A DNA stretch of 6,899 bases from Anaerolineaceae bacterium (GTDB lineage Bacteria > Chloroflexota > Anaerolineae > JAAYZQ01). Every line of letters begins with the position of its first letter. Position 1 is the first letter of the stretch. Shown in pieces: positions 4,710 to 6,899 of this stretch. Location of the stretch: NCBI GenBank assembly GCA_012514775.1, contig JAAYZQ010000124.1, positions 1-6,899 on the forward strand, in the 5' to 3' direction. A program made the translations under genes and the position numbers. The notes beneath the pieces are model-generated. The model was not told where the DNA came from. It did not search any database and worked only from the letters and a program-made list of their open reading frames with translations.

Positions 4710-5795
4710 CTACCCCACCAGGTAGGGCATGATCAGGAAGAGCATGACGTTGGTCAGGCCGTGGGCCAGGGTGACGCCCAGGAGGGAGCGGGTGCGCTCC
4801 ACGAACCAGCCAAAGAGCAGGCCGACGGCCAGGACGAACAGGACGTCCACCACCGACTGGTAGCCGATGTGCATGGCGGCAAAGAGAAGAGCCACGTAGC
4901 CCAGCCCCCACCGGCCCAGGGCCTGGCAAGCGGCTCGCTGCAGCAGGCCGCGAAAGACCATCTCTTCCAGGAGCCCGGTGCAGATGACCAGGACCAGCGC
5001 CGGCCACCACGCGTCGCTCAGGGCCAGGGAGGGGGCCAGCGGCTCGGGCCGCAGGATAAAGTACTCCAGGGCGCCCAGACCCGCGCCGCTCAGCCCGAAA
5101 AGGACCTGCAGCGGCCAGCGCCGCAGGGTCATGCCCAGCTCTCGCCAGCGGTAGCCCAGCACGGGGGCGGCCACGTAGGCGGCCACAAAGAGGGGGAGGC
5201 TGGTGATCAGGTACCAGTACAGGATGGGAAACCGGGTGAGGGGCAGCGACAGGCTGAGGATGCGGATGAGGGGCGCAAAGGCCAAACCCAGGAGCAACGC
5301 TCGCAGGCCACCGGCCTCGGCCCGGGCAATCTGCACAAAAAGGGCGGCCAGCATCAGGCAGTGGAGCCCCAGCCCCAGGCGCGGGTCGGCAAAGGCGGTC
5401 AGCATCTCGGCCAGGGTGACGGCGGCCAGGTAGCCCAGGGCAGCCAGGCCCGGCCGGCCGCTCCCCAGGTGGGCCCGCAGCCAGCGCTGCCACCGCGGCG
5501 GCGCGCCCTCCCGCCCGGAGCTGACCAGGACGGGACGCGCCCCCTGCCAATCCACCTCCTCCGCGGCCGATGCCAGCGCCGGGGCACCCCCGTTGAGCGC
5601 CATCACCCGGGCCACGCACGCCTCGTGCTCCTCGCCCTCGGCCACGCCGGCCAGCCACAGCCAGGCATCGACGTGCTCCTCGTCGTGCCGGACGACGCGC
5701 CGGAACAGCTCCCGCGCCCGGCCCCGCTGCCCCGAGCGGGCGGCGGCCACACCGTCCCGGAACCAGAGCTCCAGGGAACCCCCGCCGGCGGTCAT
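4710..5795 (-). CDS. CPBP-family intramembrane metalloprotease with N-terminal TPR-like region
   Basis: This 361-residue membrane protein has all three CPBP (CAAX protease and bacteriocin-processing, Abi) motifs: EEMVFR (277-282), FAAMH (305-309) and HGLTN (345-349). In this family the Glu pair and the two His residues form the catalytic site within the membrane. About eight hydrophobic segments span 117-360. The first 70 residues are soluble and TPR-like (FRDGVAAARSGQRGRARELFRRVVRHDEEHVDAWLWLAGV), a probable protein-binding head. Substrates of bacterial CPBP proteins are mostly unknown; prenylated-protein processing and bacteriocin immunity are the classic roles. The ATG overlaps the stop of the DUF1616 gene (ATGA, 5792-5795) and has GGAGGAGGG (5802-5810) 6 bases upstream, which fixes the start even though the frame is open for another 197 codons. 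It is the last gene of the operon. Confidence 0.92.
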   Translation of the reverse strand: MTAGGGSLELWFRDGVAAARSGQRGRARELFRRVVRHDEEHVDAWLWLAGVAEGEEHEACVARVMALNGGAPALASAAEEVDWQGARPVLVSSGREGAPPRWQRWLRAHLGSGRPGLAALGYLAAVTLAEMLTAFADPRLGLGLHCLMLAALFVQIARAEAGGLRALLLGLAFAPLIRILSLSLPLTRFPILYWYLITSLPLFVAAYVAAPVLGYRWRELGMTLRRWPLQVLFGLSGAGLGALEYFILRPEPLAPSLALSDAWWPALVLVICTGLLEEMVFRGLLQRAACQALGRWGLGYVALLFAAMHIGYQSVVDVLFVLAVGLLFGWFVERTRSLLGVTLAHGLTNVMLFLIMPYLVG

Positions 5796-6703
5796 GGCCG
5801 GCCCTCCTCCACGACATTGATCCACAGGCGCAGGCTGCGGTACGGCTCGGCGCTGTCGTCGCGGTAGAGGTAAAAGTGGACCTGCTGGTCGTCGCCGGCG
5901 CGCGGCAGGGCATAGTCCAGGGGCCCCTCCCAGACCTCGCCGTCCTGGAGGAGGAACGGGCCGGCGGCGCCGATGCGGTCGTCGCCGGTGCGGATCTCGA
6001 TGCGGTAGCTGGCCGCCAGGCCCTCGCGGTTGGCAATGCCGCCGGTGACGCTCAGCGCCTCGCCGGGAGCCGCCTCCCGCGGATAGCTCTCGGCCAGGCC
6101 CTCGGGACCCAGGATGTAGAACTCGGTAAAGTGCTCGCCCGGCTTGGGCAGGAGGATGATGGCCGCGGCCGAGCCGGCGGCCAGGAGCAAGGCGCCGGCC
6201 AGGACGCCGTACAGGATCCGCCCTGCCCGGTCCTGGGCCGCCCACCAGCCCCCCACGTCGACCTCGACGGCCAGGACGGGCCGCTCTTCGGCGGGCAGCC
6301 GGCGGCGGCGCAGCAGCGCGGCAATCGACAGGGCAGCGATCACCAGCCCCTCGCCGGCGACGATGGGCCACAGGCGGATGCCCCACGGCAGCCAGTCCAG
6401 CACCAGGGCCAGGGGCGGCACGACGGCCACGCTCAGTCCGAAGGACAGGGCCAGGCGCTCGGGCCCGTCCAGGTCGGCGGCCCGGGGAAAGAGGGCGGCC
6501 TGCAGGGCATAGCCGGGCACGAACAGGACAAAGGCCAGGCCCAGGAACAGGCGCACCAGGGGCAGGACGGCGGGCAGCCCCTGGACGTCAAAGGCGATGA
6601 GGGCCAGGAGGGCGGCGCCCGCCAGCCCGATGATGGCGAACTCGTTCTTGAGGGTCATGCTCCTCGTTTGTGAACCCCGGATCGGGGACTCGGACATGGT
6701 CAT
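5792..6703 (-). CDS. DUF1616 family membrane protein
   Basis: This 303-residue protein matches the DUF1616 family. It has two N-terminal helices (about 22-38 and 43-63), the family signature VRLFLGLAFVLFVPGYALQ with LFP (50-73), and LDGPERLALSFGLSVAVVPPLALVLDW (78-104), then a further helix pair and a helix at about 165-187. The C-terminal 115 residues form a beta-rich extracytoplasmic domain (FTEFYILGPEG..., SYRIEIRTGDD, VHFYLYRDD). The function is unknown; relatives occur in archaea and Chloroflexota, often near envelope glycan genes. The chosen ATG at 6703 overlaps the upstream stop by four bases (ATGA). A shorter form from the ATG at 6658 (MTLKNEF) begins right before helix 1 and has GAGG 3 bases upstream, so the exact start is open. 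The longer frame to 6778 lies inside the DUF218 gene and is rejected. Confidence 0.85.
   Translation of the reverse strand: MTMSESPIRGSQTRSMTLKNEFAIIGLAGAALLALIAFDVQGLPAVLPLVRLFLGLAFVLFVPGYALQAALFPRAADLDGPERLALSFGLSVAVVPPLALVLDWLPWGIRLWPIVAGEGLVIAALSIAALLRRRRLPAEERPVLAVEVDVGGWWAAQDRAGRILYGVLAGALLLAAGSAAAIILLPKPGEHFTEFYILGPEGLAESYPREAAPGEALSVTGGIANREGLAASYRIEIRTGDDRIGAAGPFLLQDGEVWEGPLDYALPRAGDDQQVHFYLYRDDSAEPYRSLRLWINVVEEGRP
6675..6687. repeat. short perfect hairpin between two candidate DUF1616 starts
   Basis: CCCCG-GAT-CGGGG is a 5-bp inverted repeat with a 3-base loop. It lies between the ATG at 6703 and the ATG at 6658. If translation starts at 6658 this would be a leader hairpin in a 41-base gap after the DUF218 stop; if at 6703 it is coding (around Pro-Ile-Arg-Gly). 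No T tract follows. Confidence 0.35.
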
Positions 6704-6897
6704 CGGTAGCCGGCGACGTGGAGGGCCAGTTTCAGGTATTCGGTCCAGGTGTCTCGCTGGCCGTCGACGGTCCGCCACCAGCTTTCCGGATCGTACCAGG
6801 AAGGCTCGACGGGCCGCACGGCAACGCCGATGCCGCTGCCCTCCAGGGCCTGGCGGAAGCAGAGGCGGGCGCGGCGGGTGTGGTGGGGATCGGTGAC
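6700..6897 (-). CDS. DUF218 / YdcF-ElyC-SanA family protein, C-terminal part (cut by window edge)
   Basis: Only the last 65 residues are in the window; the gene continues beyond the right edge. The frame begins VTDPHHTRRARLCFRQALEGSGIGVAVRPV, which fits the conserved C-terminal block of the DUF218 fold ('VT..yH..RA...f'), and ends WTEYLKLALHVAGYR. YdcF, SanA and ElyC relatives are small, often membrane-anchored envelope proteins; ElyC is tied to peptidoglycan or lipid-carrier metabolism in E. coli. The stop overlaps the DUF1616 start (ATGA, 6700-6703), so this is an upstream gene of the same leftward operon. The N-terminus and promoter lie outside the window. Confidence 0.78.
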   Translation of the reverse strand, partial: VTDPHHTRRARLCFRQALEGSGIGVAVRPVEPSWYDPESWWRTVDGQRDTWTEYLKLALHVAGYR

Positions 6898-6899
6898 GA

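Noticed and set aside
4704..5867. 387-codon plus-strand open frame opposite the CPBP gene
   Set aside because: Same Gln/Gly/His-rich shadow composition; the minus strand carries all three catalytic CPBP motifs and a terminator.
5876..6673. 265-codon plus-strand open frame opposite DUF1616
   Set aside because: Low-complexity Gln/Gly/Asp shadow with no ribosome binding site or domain.
1..6899. tRNA, rRNA, CRISPR array, insertion sequence or attachment site
   Set aside because: No cloverleaf-like segment, repeat-spacer pattern, transposase or terminal inverted repeats were seen on either strand.

Overview
The window is GC-rich, with short intergenic gaps, near-consensus sigma70-type promoters and ATGA/GTGA gene overlaps. 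The gene mix is a membrane-anchored c-type cytochrome, a flavodoxin-domain protein, an AMPK/isoamylase-type E-set protein, a PqqD-like protein, an O-antigen-ligase-type polymerase with a TPR-like tail, a DUF1616 protein and a CPBP protease with a TPR-like head. This resembles Chloroflexota of the Anaerolineae/Ardenticatenia kind. That assignment is inference from protein style only; there is no rRNA or marker gene.

Layout, left to right. Bases 1-261 are non-coding leader DNA with a large inverted repeat and a strong rightward promoter (TTGACA-N17-TATACT). It drives a secreted cytochrome c (262-984, +) carrying a CXXCH and a CX4CH motif. A hairpin at 1003-1028 separates this gene from a convergent flavodoxin-domain gene (1072-1581, -), which has its own promoter (TTGGCA-N17-TAGGAT) and a palindrome over the -35 box. 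Next comes a leftward two-gene operon, PqqD-like then E-set/CBM48-like (2340-1700), translationally coupled and with its own promoter. Upstream of that is a leftward O-antigen ligase/polymerase gene (2443-4314).

Only 22 bp from the ligase start codon, a divergent gene for an 81-residue two-helix membrane protein begins (4337-4582, +). Its promoter lies inside the first codons of the ligase gene and its transcript ends at a clear intrinsic terminator (4617-4645). A second hairpin (4667-4700) ends the last leftward operon: a DUF218/YdcF-like protein (partial, 6700-6897), then DUF1616 (5792-6703), then a CPBP intramembrane protease (4710-5795), joined by ATGA overlaps.

Functionally, the right two thirds is cell-envelope biology (glycan polymerisation or ligation, intramembrane proteolysis, DUF218 and DUF1616 proteins). 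The left third is redox proteins plus the PqqD/E-set pair. I see no mobile element, CRISPR array, tRNA or rRNA. The parts least explained by known systems are the interlocked divergent ligase/small-membrane-protein pair and the PqqD-E-set operon, which has no radical-SAM enzyme or precursor peptide in view.
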